The notes beneath the pieces are model-generated. The model saw nothing but the letters and a program-made list of their open reading frames with translations. It did not search any database and was not told the origin of the DNA. Shown piece by piece: positions 35,322 to 44,380 of a stretch of 64,000 nucleotides of DNA. The stretch covers positions 1,550,001-1,614,000 of the forward strand of contig NZ_MAYG01000001.1 of assembly GCF_001684965.1 (NCBI RefSeq). The letters run 5' to 3'. The position numbers and the translations under genes were made by a program. Origin of the DNA: Chryseobacterium arthrosphaerae (lineage in GTDB: Bacteria; Bacteroidota; Bacteroidia; Flavobacteriales; Weeksellaceae). Positions within the stretch are counted from its first letter, which is position 1. Each line of letters opens with the position of its first letter.

Positions 35322-35337
35322 TTTTGTTTCATGCATC

Positions 35338-36081
35338 TTAATTGATGATTTCACCTTTATTGTCTTTTAATTTTTCCTGAAACTTTTCAAGCTCTTCAGC
35401 ACTGGGCCTCACCCAATCTGTTGCTTCCCCTATGATCTTCAGTGGGGATTCGGAACGATAGGAACGGGTTGGGTTTCCCGGAAATTTTTTATCTGTAAGA
35501 TTGGGGTCATTTTCATAGGTACCTGTAGGCTCAATGATGTACACCCGTTCACGTCCGGTTCCTTTTGCCAATGCAGCAGCAAGACCAGCTCCATTCACTG
35601 ACGCTGTAAAATAAATATGATTCATTCTGAATTCAGATTTATAGTTGGAATTACTTCCTGCCGTCAGTAAATCTCCAATTTTCAGATCTGCTTTTGTACC
35701 ATGATAAAAGGGACCTTTGTCTGAGGGGTGATTCTTCCACTGCATGGCCAATTCAAAGTTTTCTTTTGCCTTCTCTTTTTCACCCATTTCTTCATAGCAT
35801 TTGGCGATATTGAGATAAATAGCAGGAAAAGCACTCTTCACCGTATCATCATTTATTTTTTGTCCCAATTCTAAGGTAGTTTCAAGCCATTTTAATCTGT
35901 CTGAAACTGTTTTCTGATGCCTGGACAGGTAATGAGCCGTAAGAAATTTTTCAAGATCATCAGCCGCTTCCTGCCAACCTTGCTGAAACAGCTCTAATGC
36001 TTTCTCAGGATGCCCCTGTTCTTCCATACTCATCCCCTGAAGACAAAGCTTAACAACGTTATTGAATGGTGAAAATTCCAT
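35338..36081 (-). CDS. arr: Rifampin ADP-ribosyltransferase (Arr) fused to an N-terminal TPR-like region
   Basis: 247 residues. The C-terminal about 125 match Arr closely: FYHGTKADLKIGDLL, NHIYFTAS, EPTGTYENDPNLTDKKFPGN, SPLKIIGEATDW. His127, Tyr157 and Asp192 keep the spacing of the catalytic His-Tyr-Asp known for Mycobacterium Arr (30 and 35 residues apart). Such enzymes use NAD+ to ADP-ribosylate rifamycins. The first 120 residues are helical and TPR-like (AIYLNIAKCYEEMGEKEKAK), which stand-alone Arr proteins of about 140 residues lack. Resistance is therefore predicted but not proven. It is monocistronic next to an RND efflux operon. Confidence 0.88.
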   Translation of the reverse strand: MEFSPFNNVVKLCLQGMSMEEQGHPEKALELFQQGWQEAADDLEKFLTAHYLSRHQKTVSDRLKWLETTLELGQKINDDTVKSAFPAIYLNIAKCYEEMGEKEKAKENFELAMQWKNHPSDKGPFYHGTKADLKIGDLLTAGSNSNYKSEFRMNHIYFTASVNGAGLAAALAKGTGRERVYIIEPTGTYENDPNLTDKKFPGNPTRSYRSESPLKIIGEATDWVRPSAEELEKFQEKLKDNKGEIIN

Positions 36082-36280
36082 ATTTTATTTTTTTTAAATC
36101 TACAAACTTACATAATTTAATCCAGTCCGGAACACAGGTATATGCCACTGAAAAAGCCGCATCCAAGTACTATGGAACGGCTCAGATAAGAAGATTGCAG
36201 TACACAATTATCAGGTTCAAAAATATCTGTTATTTCTGAATCTGTTTATGATTACAAACATAAAATAAAGCTGCGGGAAA

Positions 36281-36313
36281 ATAAAAAGCGCCTCAGAAAT
36301 TCTGAGGCGCTTT
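36281..36313 (-). terminator. Terminator of the RND efflux operon
   Basis: AAAGCGCCTCAGAA pairs with TTCTGAGGCGCTTT. On the minus strand it is followed by TTTTTAT. Confidence 0.85.
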
Positions 36314-36338
36314 CGATTAATTAAAGGTATATGATATT

Positions 36339-39300
36339 TTATTTATCTAAATGCTTAGGCGTAAATCCGTCTTCATTCAATTCTCTGTGTACATAATCTG
36401 CCTTCATTTCAGCTTCGTAGTCTACTTTGGTATCTTTACCCATTCTGCGTAGAAGGGAGTCAAATAATGAATATACTACCGGTACAATGATCAATGTAAG
36501 GAATAGAGACGATGTCAAACCACCGATTACTACCCATGCAAGACCTTTGTTCATTTCTGCCCCTGCTCCTGTTGCCAATGCGATCGGTAACATACCGAAG
36601 ATCATCGCAATGGTTGTCATCAGGATCGGACGAAGACGGGCGTGGTTGGCCTGGATCAGTGCATCATGAGTATTTGCTCCCGCTTCTTTTCTTGCATTGG
36701 TAAAGTCAACGATCATAATCGCATTCTTCGCAACAAGACCAATCAACATGATCATCCCCAGCATCGTAAAGATATTCAATGAGTTCGCAGTTAAGGCAAG
36801 AATTACCATTACCCCGATCATTGCCAGCGGAATAGAGAACAATACTACGAATGGATATACGAAACTGTCATATAACGATACCATCACCAGGTATACCAAT
36901 ACGATAGCCGCTAATAAAGCAATCCCTAAAGTACCGAAACCTTCCTGCTGGTTTTCCATATCACCACTCCAGATGTAGTCAACCCCCACAGGTTTTTTAT
37001 CATTCATAAATTTAGCTGCCCATTCGTTTGCTACGTCCCCTACCGGTCTACCTACCGCTTTAGCTCTTACTTTTACAGAAGGAGATTTATCTCTACGCTC
37101 AAGCAAACTTGGTCCTGAACCCATTTTCACCTCGGCAAACTGGCTCAGACGAACCTGCTGACCCTGAGGGTTTGTAAAGATCAGGTTTTTAACATCATCA
37201 ATAGATTGTCTGTTGACATCTCCAAAACGGATGTTAATATCATATTCATATTCTCCGGCTCTGAATTTCCCGTCTGTGTTTCCGTTGAATGCAGTCTGCA
37301 TCGTTTGTCCCACACTTGAAAGATTTAAGCCTAAAGAAGCCATTTTATCCCTGTCTATCGTCACCTGCACTTCCGGGTTACCAGAGTCTGTTGACAATTC
37401 TGCATCTACTGCTCCAGGAACTTTTTTCAATAATTCTAAAATTCTTGTTGCTTCTTTTACAGCAATTGCATTATCAGGAGCCGTCACTACCATTTCGATC
37501 GGTGCATTCTCAGCACCCATGATCCCGATTGGAGCTGTTTTGAACTCTACTCCCGTAAATTTCTCTTCTAAAGCTCTTTTTACTTTTGCCGCTTTGATGT
37601 TGGTACTTTCAGAACGTTCAGATTTGTCCGTTAGGTTTACCTGAACCTCAGACTGGTAGGTTGTTGCCTGTGCTCCACCAAAACCTGTAGACTGCTGTCC
37701 TACTGTTGTAATAAGGTCTACAACATCTTTATCATTTCTTAAAAACTTCTCAACTTCCAATGTCAGCTGATTGGTTTTTTCAACGGTTGCGTCTTTTGAA
37801 AGCTCCATTTGTACAAGGAACTGACCACGGTCGATTGGTGGGAAGAATTCACCCCCGATGAATCCGAAGATCACCAAAGAGAATGAACTGATCAGGATAA
37901 TAAAGGTGATCACAACTGTGGAAATTCTTCTTAAAGTTGTTTTAAGACACCATTCAAGGATATCTGTAATCCAGTGTGTAAACCTGTCAATTAAACCTTC
38001 AAACCAAAGGATAAATTTCTCGAACCAGTTTTTACCGGTCAGGTGCTCAAGCTTCCCAAATCTTGATGATAACCAAGGAATGATGGTAAATGAAGCCAGT
38101 AACGATAATAAGGTTGCAATAACCACCGTGACGCAGAACTGTGCCAGGATGTTTGCTACAAGCCCTGAGCTCATCGCAATCGGTAAGAATACCACCACAA
38201 TTACCAAGGTAATCGCAGCAACGGTAAATCCGATCTCAGAGGCACCGTCATAAGCTGCTCTGATCTTGCTTTTACCCATCTCCATGTGACGGTAAATATT
38301 TTCCAGTACAACGATCGCATCATCCACCAGGATCCCTACCACAAGGGACAGTCCCAGTAAACTCATCAGGTTCAGAGTATAGCCCATCAGGTTCATTCCA
38401 ATGAATGCCGCTACCAATGAAGCCGGGATAGAAACCATTACGATAAATGCGTTTCTGATACTGTGAAGGAATAGCAGCATTACAATTGCCACGAGGATAA
38501 TCGCCAGGAATAAGTCGAAAATAACGTGGTTGGCTGATTCAAGAGTAAATTCCGTTGTATCGTTCACGATCTTTACTTTTACCCCCTGCACTTTGTAAGC
38601 TTCCTCTACGGTCTTAATGGTTTTCTGAACGCTTTCAGATACAGCCACCGCATTGGCATCAGACTGCTTTTTCACCTGCATCAGGATGGTAGGAAACTGG
38701 TTGAATCTCGCTACTTTTTCAACATCTTTCTGAGAGTCGAAAACAGTTGCAATATCAGATAAACGTACCTGTGCTCCGTTTTTATTGGAAACCACAAGGT
38801 TATTCATTTCTTCAATCGACTTATACTTCCCTGATAATCTGATCGTAGATTTTGTTGTTCTGGTTTTCAAACTTCCTGTTGGGAAATCAAGGTTTGATGA
38901 AAGGATTGCCTGTTGTACATCTCCTATTGAAAGCCCGTATCCCTGTAATTTTTTCTCGTCCAGGTTCACCTGAATCTCTCTTTCCTGTCCACCTACAAGA
39001 TCTACCTGTGCCACACCGTTTACACGGGAGAAAATGGGTTCGATCTTTTTATCCAGCAGGTCATAAAGATCCTTACTGTTCAGTTTATCAGATGAAATAC
39101 TCATCGTGATAATCGGAAGGTCATCCAGGGAGAATTTGTTAAGTGACGGTGCTTTTACATCATCCGGAAGGTCTGCCAGAATAGCATTTACCTTTCTCTG
39201 GGCATCATTCAAAGCATAGTCTACATCGGCTCCGTCGTTCAGCTGAACCATGATAACCGATAAACTCTCGTAGGAAGAAGATTCTACTTTTTTTACGTTT

Positions 39301-39524
39301 TCCAAAGACCCTACGGCATCCTCAATCTTCCGGGTTACGGAGGTTTCCACCTCTGCAGGTGAAGCTCCCGGATATACCGTAGAAATGGTTACCATATTGG
39401 TTTCAAACTTCGGAATCAATTCGTACCCCATGAGCGTATAACTCAGGATACCTCCCAACGTCAGAATCGTAAATAATACGATTACCAGCGAGGGTCTTTT
39501 GATCGATATTTCTGCTAACTTCAT
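36339..39524 (-). CDS. RND-family efflux permease (hydrophobe/amphiphile type)
   Basis: 1061 residues with the usual twelve membrane helices and two large periplasmic loops. Proton-relay residues are visible: the paired aspartates in VGILVDDAIVV (near residue 401) and the lysine in GLVAKNAIMIV. The N-terminus MKLAEISIKRPSLVIVLFTI fits the AcrB/MexF group rather than metal exporters. Last gene of a tetR-tolC-adaptor-permease operon, 7 bp after the adaptor. It should export drugs or other amphiphiles. Substrate range cannot be told from sequence. Confidence 0.93.
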   Translation of the reverse strand: MKLAEISIKRPSLVIVLFTILTLGGILSYTLMGYELIPKFETNMVTISTVYPGASPAEVETSVTRKIEDAVGSLENVKKVESSSYESLSVIMVQLNDGADVDYALNDAQRKVNAILADLPDDVKAPSLNKFSLDDLPIITMSISSDKLNSKDLYDLLDKKIEPIFSRVNGVAQVDLVGGQEREIQVNLDEKKLQGYGLSIGDVQQAILSSNLDFPTGSLKTRTTKSTIRLSGKYKSIEEMNNLVVSNKNGAQVRLSDIATVFDSQKDVEKVARFNQFPTILMQVKKQSDANAVAVSESVQKTIKTVEEAYKVQGVKVKIVNDTTEFTLESANHVIFDLFLAIILVAIVMLLFLHSIRNAFIVMVSIPASLVAAFIGMNLMGYTLNLMSLLGLSLVVGILVDDAIVVLENIYRHMEMGKSKIRAAYDGASEIGFTVAAITLVIVVVFLPIAMSSGLVANILAQFCVTVVIATLLSLLASFTIIPWLSSRFGKLEHLTGKNWFEKFILWFEGLIDRFTHWITDILEWCLKTTLRRISTVVITFIILISSFSLVIFGFIGGEFFPPIDRGQFLVQMELSKDATVEKTNQLTLEVEKFLRNDKDVVDLITTVGQQSTGFGGAQATTYQSEVQVNLTDKSERSESTNIKAAKVKRALEEKFTGVEFKTAPIGIMGAENAPIEMVVTAPDNAIAVKEATRILELLKKVPGAVDAELSTDSGNPEVQVTIDRDKMASLGLNLSSVGQTMQTAFNGNTDGKFRAGEYEYDINIRFGDVNRQSIDDVKNLIFTNPQGQQVRLSQFAEVKMGSGPSLLERRDKSPSVKVRAKAVGRPVGDVANEWAAKFMNDKKPVGVDYIWSGDMENQQEGFGTLGIALLAAIVLVYLVMVSLYDSFVYPFVVLFSIPLAMIGVMVILALTANSLNIFTMLGMIMLIGLVAKNAIMIVDFTNARKEAGANTHDALIQANHARLRPILMTTIAMIFGMLPIALATGAGAEMNKGLAWVVIGGLTSSLFLTLIIVPVVYSLFDSLLRRMGKDTKVDYEAEMKADYVHRELNEDGFTPKHLDK

Positions 39525-39531
39525 AAATCTT

Positions 39532-40593
39532 CTACTTTATAATGTTCACTTTAGATCCGTTATCCAGGTTGATCTGTCCGCTGGTTACTACTTTCTCACC
39601 ACCGTTCAGTCCGCTCAATACCTGTACTTTGTCTCCGTAAACTTTTCCAATAGTTACTTTGATCAGCTTTGCAACTCCATTCTCAACAACGAATAACTGT
39701 CCTGAACTTACCCCGTTTACAAACGCTTCAGCAGGAACTGTCAGCATATTCTGTGTTTCTGCACCGTGGTTTGTGCTGAATTTAGCCGTTGCATACATCC
39801 CCGCTTTTAAGTTTCCTCTGTTCTGAACTTCGATTTCAACAGGGAAATTCAAAGATGCATCACTTTTAGGAGCAATGAATGTAATTCTACCTACGAAAGA
39901 ATCTTCCGGCAAAACGTTCACTTTAATAGGAACTTCCTGACCCAGCTGAATTTTCCCGATCTGACTTTCATCCACTAATACCGAAAGTTTCAGGCTGTTG
40001 ATATTAACGATCTCAAACATCGCTGTTCCGGGAGAAACTACAGTTCCCGGCTCAACCATCTTTTTGTTGATTGTACCGCTGATTCCTGCACGGATGCTTG
40101 TATCATTTACTTTTACTCCCTGAGCTTTAACGGCGGCCTGCATATTTTTAAGCTGTAATCTTGAATTGTCAAGCTGTTGTTTTGTTACACCTCCGGTTTT
40201 ATATGCATTTTCATAACGCTGGTTATCAATGATCGCATTCTGAAGGTTATTCTGAGCCTGTGTAACGTCAACTTCGATCGCATCTCTTTTGATCGTCGCC
40301 AAAACCTGGCCTGCCCCTACTCTGGATCCTTCTTTTACCAAAACGCTCACAATACGTCCTGAGATTTCTGAAGCCTGGTTCATTTCCTGCTTGGGAAGGA
40401 AAGTTCCGTTTGCAGAGTAATCCGTATCGATATTTTCTCTTGTAACCGTTACAATGTTTACGTTGATCTTATCTACCTGCTTGGCAACTTCTTTTACTTC
40501 CTGGGTCTGCTTTTCTTTGTTACCGGCAATCTTGTAAGCAGCTAAACCTACAAGTACAGCAGCTACGATGATATATATTAAAGTTTTTTTCAT
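39532..40593 (-). CDS. RND efflux periplasmic adaptor (membrane fusion protein)
   Basis: 353 residues. An N-terminal membrane anchor (TLIYIIVAAVLVGLAAYKI) is followed by a lipoyl-like half (FLPKQEMNQASEISGRIVSV, KEGSRVGAGQVLATI), a short helical hairpin, the second lipoyl half and a beta-barrel domain. It ends with GGEKVVTSGQINLDNGSKVN. It links the permease to the outer-membrane channel. It lies 9 bp from the tolC-type gene. No lipobox cysteine is present, so it is probably anchored by the uncleaved helix. Confidence 0.92.
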   Translation of the reverse strand: MKKTLIYIIVAAVLVGLAAYKIAGNKEKQTQEVKEVAKQVDKINVNIVTVTRENIDTDYSANGTFLPKQEMNQASEISGRIVSVLVKEGSRVGAGQVLATIKRDAIEVDVTQAQNNLQNAIIDNQRYENAYKTGGVTKQQLDNSRLQLKNMQAAVKAQGVKVNDTSIRAGISGTINKKMVEPGTVVSPGTAMFEIVNINSLKLSVLVDESQIGKIQLGQEVPIKVNVLPEDSFVGRITFIAPKSDASLNFPVEIEVQNRGNLKAGMYATAKFSTNHGAETQNMLTVPAEAFVNGVSSGQLFVVENGVAKLIKVTIGKVYGDKVQVLSGLNGGEKVVTSGQINLDNGSKVNIIK

Positions 40594-40602
40594 TTTCGTT
40601 TA

Positions 40603-41955
40603 TTATAAGTTTTGTAGTGTGTTTAGTTCACCTTTAGCTTTTATCAGCTTGATCTCAGCCTGTTTGTAATCCAGTAATGCATTGGAATAGTTCTGTTTTG
40701 CCTGTGTTAAAGCATTTTCAGAATCCAGTACTTCTGTAAGGGTTGCCAGACCATATTGATAATTGGATTGGGTATTTTTCTGTACTCTTTCAGCCAGTTC
40801 TACATTATCTTTTGTGCTTTGGATATTGATAATGGCATTTTCCATATTGGTAATGGCATTTTTATAGTCCAGATCAAGACTCAGCTGTGTTTTCTGAATA
40901 TCCTGATCAATATCCTGGATATCAATTTCAGCCTGCTGAATTCTTGCTTTTGTAGCACCACCTGTAAAAATTGGAATATTCACATTCAGACCTATTGCTG
41001 AATAATCACTCCAAAGTACTCCGTTATTCAGTCCATTCGTCAAAGGAAATTTTTTCCCCATACCGGCCCAGCCATAGCTTGCGGTAAGATTAACGGTAGG
41101 ATACAGATAAGCTTCTGTAGCTTTTTTATTGAACTGAAGAAGTTCTCTGTTCTTGTTTAAAACCTTAAGTTCCGTACGGTTTTCAAGGTTTACATTGCTC
41201 GCAATCAATTCAGGTTTCGGCTCAATTGTCTTTTCTTCAAGTTCGATATCGGTCCCGATAGGAACTCCCATATAGAATTTCAAAGCATTTTTTGAAAGTT
41301 CCACTGAATTGATCAATTGCTGCTTGTTTGACCCGATATTAGTAAGCTGTACATTGGTACGGTCCAAATCGATTGATTTCGCCAATCCGTTATCTACAAG
41401 ACTTTTAATAACATTTCTTACTTTTTCGGTATTGGCATAGCTCGCTTCTACCGTTTTAAGATTCTCTTCCTGTACAAAAACCTGATAATAGGCTGTTGCC
41501 ACATTTTCAATAATCTGTTCGTTGGTAAGGTCTGCATTCAGTACATAAAATTCTCTTGTAGTTTTTGCAGCTTTCAGTCCTGTAAATACTCTTTGATCGA
41601 ATAATGCCTGCTGAAGCTGAACAACAGCACTTGAGCTCCATGGCTGCCCCAGCTGTGCTCTGATTCTCTCACCGCCAAATTCAAGCAAAGACTCCTGAAT
41701 AACAGGGTTGTATGTAAGTCCGGCTGTTGCACTGATCTGTGGAAGAGCTCCTGCTCTGGCCTCATCAATCTTATATTCGGCTTTTTTTATCTGTAAAGCT
41801 GCCTTTTTAGCTTCTGCTTTATTCTGAAGTGCCTGTTTGATTGCTTCCTGAAGGGAAACCTGCTGCTGGGCAGACACCGATGAAAAACCGAAAATCATAA
41901 ATGCTGCAGCTATCCCGATTTTTAGCTTTTTAGCAGTTATACGTTTTCTTTTCAT
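40603..41955 (-). CDS. TolC-family outer membrane efflux protein
   Basis: 450 residues with a signal peptide ending near SSVSAQQQ. Two outer-membrane-efflux repeats follow, each with long coiled helices (for example ALQNKAEAKKAALQIKKAEY and NYSNALLDYKQAEIKLIKAK) and beta segments that form the barrel. It provides the exit duct for the adjoining adaptor and permease. It starts 90 bp after tetR and is probably on the same transcript, because I see no convincing separate promoter. Confidence 0.92.
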   Translation of the reverse strand: MKRKRITAKKLKIGIAAAFMIFGFSSVSAQQQVSLQEAIKQALQNKAEAKKAALQIKKAEYKIDEARAGALPQISATAGLTYNPVIQESLLEFGGERIRAQLGQPWSSSAVVQLQQALFDQRVFTGLKAAKTTREFYVLNADLTNEQIIENVATAYYQVFVQEENLKTVEASYANTEKVRNVIKSLVDNGLAKSIDLDRTNVQLTNIGSNKQQLINSVELSKNALKFYMGVPIGTDIELEEKTIEPKPELIASNVNLENRTELKVLNKNRELLQFNKKATEAYLYPTVNLTASYGWAGMGKKFPLTNGLNNGVLWSDYSAIGLNVNIPIFTGGATKARIQQAEIDIQDIDQDIQKTQLSLDLDYKNAITNMENAIINIQSTKDNVELAERVQKNTQSNYQYGLATLTEVLDSENALTQAKQNYSNALLDYKQAEIKLIKAKGELNTLQNL

Positions 41956-42045
41956 AATTTTATACTTCGTTTATTTTTTATTTAATTTTCAGTCATTATT
42001 TTATTTCTAACTGACGAACCATTGTAAGAAATACTTTAATCTTTT

Positions 42046-42639
42046 TTAATTTTTAAACAATATGTTGATAATGATTTCTTTCCTTTCTGAAATAATCTTA
42101 TCATAATCTTCATCACTGATCATCAGATTCTCCATAAACAGCGGTCTTATAGCACTCGGAAAAACCAATAATGAAACCATGTTCAGGATAAACTGTACGG
42201 GAGCCATTTTTTCAATATTTCCCAGTTCCATTTCTTTTTCAATATCGCTATACATCTGATTGAGGATATCTTCTTCAATTTCTCTCTGATGGCAGGTTCC
42301 CTTATTGATCTGTGAAACGATATAGGTCTCCAGATACGGATACTGAAGACTTGTGGCAAGGCTTCCTTCTATAAACTTGCTGATCTTTTCTTTAAATGGG
42401 AGATCAGCATTCTGAATGATCTTCGATTTTTCCTGTTCTACTCTCTGCGCTTCATCAAAGATGATCTGGATCAGCTTGTCTCTGGAACGGAAATAATAAT
42501 TAATAAGGGTCCTGTTCACTCCTGCTTCATCTGCAATCTCCTGCGTAGTAGCATCAAATTTTCCTTTCACAAAGAATAAATTCTTCGCTGTCTCCTTGAT
42601 CAATTCCTGTGTTTGGTCTTTTTTTGCTTGATTTGACAT
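42046..42639 (-). CDS. TetR/AcrR-family repressor of the RND operon
   Basis: 197 residues. The N-terminal helix-turn-helix reads FDATTQEIADEAGVNRTLIN then YYFRSRDKLIQIIFDE, the standard TetR pattern. The C-terminal about 145 residues form the ligand and dimer domain, which is too variable to name an inducer. First gene of the efflux operon. Two identical 11-bp palindromes bracket its promoter, the arrangement expected for autorepression that also covers the efflux genes. Confidence 0.92.
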   Translation of the reverse strand: MSNQAKKDQTQELIKETAKNLFFVKGKFDATTQEIADEAGVNRTLINYYFRSRDKLIQIIFDEAQRVEQEKSKIIQNADLPFKEKISKFIEGSLATSLQYPYLETYIVSQINKGTCHQREIEEDILNQMYSDIEKEMELGNIEKMAPVQFILNMVSLLVFPSAIRPLFMENLMISDEDYDKIISERKEIIINILFKN

Positions 42640-42641
42640 TT

Positions 42642-42652
42642 TTGTTAAACAA
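42642..42652. promoter_or_regulatory. TetR operator 1 (TTGTTAAACAA)
   Basis: A perfect inverted repeat, TTGTT-A-AACAA (13 bp with flanking T/A), at the predicted transcription start and just before the start codon at 42639. An identical copy begins exactly 50 bp upstream. Confidence 0.65.
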
Positions 42653-42659
42653 ATTTGTG

Positions 42660-42690
42660 CAAATTTATACTAAAAAATATTTTTGACAAA
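42660..42690 (-). promoter_or_regulatory. Promoter of the tetR-RND operon
   Basis: On the minus strand TTTG (42690-42687), 19 nt, then TAAATTTG (42667-42660): a full match to the Bacteroidota consensus. The predicted leader is about 15 nt. Confidence 0.75.
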
Positions 42691-42691
42691 A

Positions 42692-42702
42692 TTGTTAAAC
42701 AA
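42692..42702. promoter_or_regulatory. TetR operator 2 (TTGTTAAACAA)
   Basis: Identical to operator 1 and directly upstream of the -33 element, so that the two operators flank the promoter. Confidence 0.65.
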
Positions 42703-42868
42703 AAAAATTAAACAGAAATATTATGATATGCATCATGTTTTTGAATTACATTTCCTGATTACCGGAGGCACAGTAAACCCTGTCCCATAATGAAAAGACA
42801 TCCTGGGAAATGATTGAAATGAGAAGTTTTACATGAATAAGGCAACAGGTACCGGCTTCAGGGATAAT

Positions 42869-42899
42869 AAAAACGGGCAGAAATTTCTGCCCGTTTTAT
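42869..42899 (-). terminator. Terminator of the S1-domain protein gene
   Basis: AAAACGGGCAGAAA pairs with TTTCTGCCCGTTTT, a near-perfect hairpin just past the stop codon. Confidence 0.85.
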
Positions 42900-42901
42900 T
42901 G

Positions 42902-43729
42902 TTATAGTAATTTGATCTTATCTTCAAGAATATCGATGATCTTATCTTTATACAGTCCGCCAATCGCTTTTTTAAAGTTTTTCTTACTCATCTGAAGCTC
43001 ATCTTTGATCTCTTCAGGTGAAGACTTATCAGACACATACAGCAATCCGTAGTTTTCTTCCAGTTTATCCAGAATCTTCTGTTTAAACTCATCAATATTT
43101 TCAAAGCCGTCAGGCTGTAATGAAACATCTATTTTCCCGTCTTCACGGATTGCCTTGATATACCCCTTTTCTTCTGATAAAGGATACAGTTTTTTGAAAA
43201 CATCAGAAGCATAAATCAAACCGATGTATTGCTTATTGATCACCACATTCCAGCCCAGCTCACCTTCGTTCATCATGATCAGATCTACTTTATCCCCTTT
43301 TCTGAAAGGGAGATCCTGATACTGAGGATTTCTCTTGAACTTGGTTGTTCCTGTAATCAGACCCATATCTTCATCTACATAAATGTAAACAAGGTATCTT
43401 TTGCCTTCAATAATCTTGGCTTTCTGCTGTTTGTAAGGGATAAAAAGATCTTTAATGATTCCCCAGTCCATAAATGCTCCGCTCGGAAGACTCTGCACAC
43501 AACTCATGACAGCGAATTCACCTACTTCAGCTAATGGAATTTCTGTAGTAGCCTTCAGCTTATCATCGTCCTGATATACAAAAACTTCAACGTACTCACC
43601 CACTTCCTGCTCTTCACGAATGAAGATTTTTGGAAGAAAAGCTTTTTCACCGGATTCTTCATCTGTTAAGATCCATCCTGAATTAATTTTTTCTGAAATT
43701 TGTAAAGTCTGAGTTTTTCCGAGTTGCAT
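42902..43729 (-). CDS. S1-type RNA-binding protein (CvfB-like)
   Basis: 275 residues. Successive small S1/OB-like domains: an N-terminal one (SGWILTDEESGEKAFLPKIF), a central one (SGAFMDWGIIKDLFIPYKQQ) and a third (ELGWNVVINKQYIGLIYASD). A C-terminal winged-helix-like end follows (SPEEIKDELQMSKKNFKKAI). This order matches CvfB/YitL, which in staphylococci affects virulence gene expression through RNA binding. It is monocistronic with its own promoter and terminator. The target RNAs are unknown. Confidence 0.85.
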   Translation of the reverse strand: MQLGKTQTLQISEKINSGWILTDEESGEKAFLPKIFIREEQEVGEYVEVFVYQDDDKLKATTEIPLAEVGEFAVMSCVQSLPSGAFMDWGIIKDLFIPYKQQKAKIIEGKRYLVYIYVDEDMGLITGTTKFKRNPQYQDLPFRKGDKVDLIMMNEGELGWNVVINKQYIGLIYASDVFKKLYPLSEEKGYIKAIREDGKIDVSLQPDGFENIDEFKQKILDKLEENYGLLYVSDKSSPEEIKDELQMSKKNFKKAIGGLYKDKIIDILEDKIKLL

Positions 43730-43748
43730 TGATGATAAAATTAGCTTA

Positions 43749-43756
43749 CAAAGGTA
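43749..43756 (-). promoter_or_regulatory. -7 box of the S1-domain protein gene
   Basis: TACCTTTG on the minus strand fits TANNTTTG and gives a leader of about 14 nt. No clear -33 element. Confidence 0.5.
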
Positions 43757-43830
43757 CGGAAATTTGAAGATTTTAACCTATTTAATATTTTTAAGAATTA
43801 TTTTATCTTTCAAAAAGTCCTTAAAACCTG

Positions 43831-43838
43831 TACATTTG
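43831..43838 (+). promoter_or_regulatory. -7 box of the 148-residue secreted protein gene
   Basis: TACATTTG, with TTTC 19 nt upstream in the -33 position (43808-43811). Confidence 0.5.
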
Positions 43839-43855
43839 AATAAAAATACCGTACC

Positions 43856-44302
43856 ATGAAAAAATATTTTGTGCTGTCATTCTTTCTTTTCCATATGCTT
43901 TCCTATGCACAACTTCTGGACAAAACAGCTCTTAACATTGGCTACCGCTATACCGGAAGAAATGTTCTGCAGGCAGGATTAGAATACAGATTGGGAGACA
44001 GCTATGATGGCTCTGTTATCCTGGGACCTTCCCTGCTTTACACCCATGTGAATGACACGGATAAATTGATTCCGGAGATCAATATCAACCTTGTCCGTGC
44101 CGGGTTGCTGTTGGGTTTATCAGCCAATCCATATTCGTTAGAGCCAAGATTAGGCTTCTCATTATTCAATGCAATATTTCTCAATACCGGATATGCCTTT
44201 CCCATTCACAGAGATAAATATTTTAAAGGAGTAACTTTTGGAATACAGTTCAATATTGCTCCGAAACGGTCTAAGTTTTATGACCATATGAAAATCATGT
44301 AA
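43856..44302 (+). CDS. Small secreted, probably outer-membrane-associated protein
   Basis: 148 residues with a signal peptide (MKKYFVLSFFLFHMLSYAQ). The mature part has alternating beta-strand character (LNIGYRYTGRNVLQAGLEYR, GVTFGIQFNIAP), which suggests a small outer-membrane beta-barrel or a fragment of one. No cysteines in the mature region. I do not recognise a named family. It stands alone, with its own -7 box. Confidence 0.65.
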   Translation: MKKYFVLSFFLFHMLSYAQLLDKTALNIGYRYTGRNVLQAGLEYRLGDSYDGSVILGPSLLYTHVNDTDKLIPEININLVRAGLLLGLSANPYSLEPRLGFSLFNAIFLNTGYAFPIHRDKYFKGVTFGIQFNIAPKRSKFYDHMKIM

Positions 44303-44380
44303 TGTGCAAAAAAATCTCCCGCAGATCAGGCTTATTCCACAGATTTTTGTGTTATACATAGAATCTGTAACTCAGATATT

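Noticed and set aside
36427..39109. Plus-strand open frames up to 143 residues opposite the RND permease
   Set aside because: Antisense shadows of a conserved gene with clear catalytic motifs; no independent start signals or domain features.
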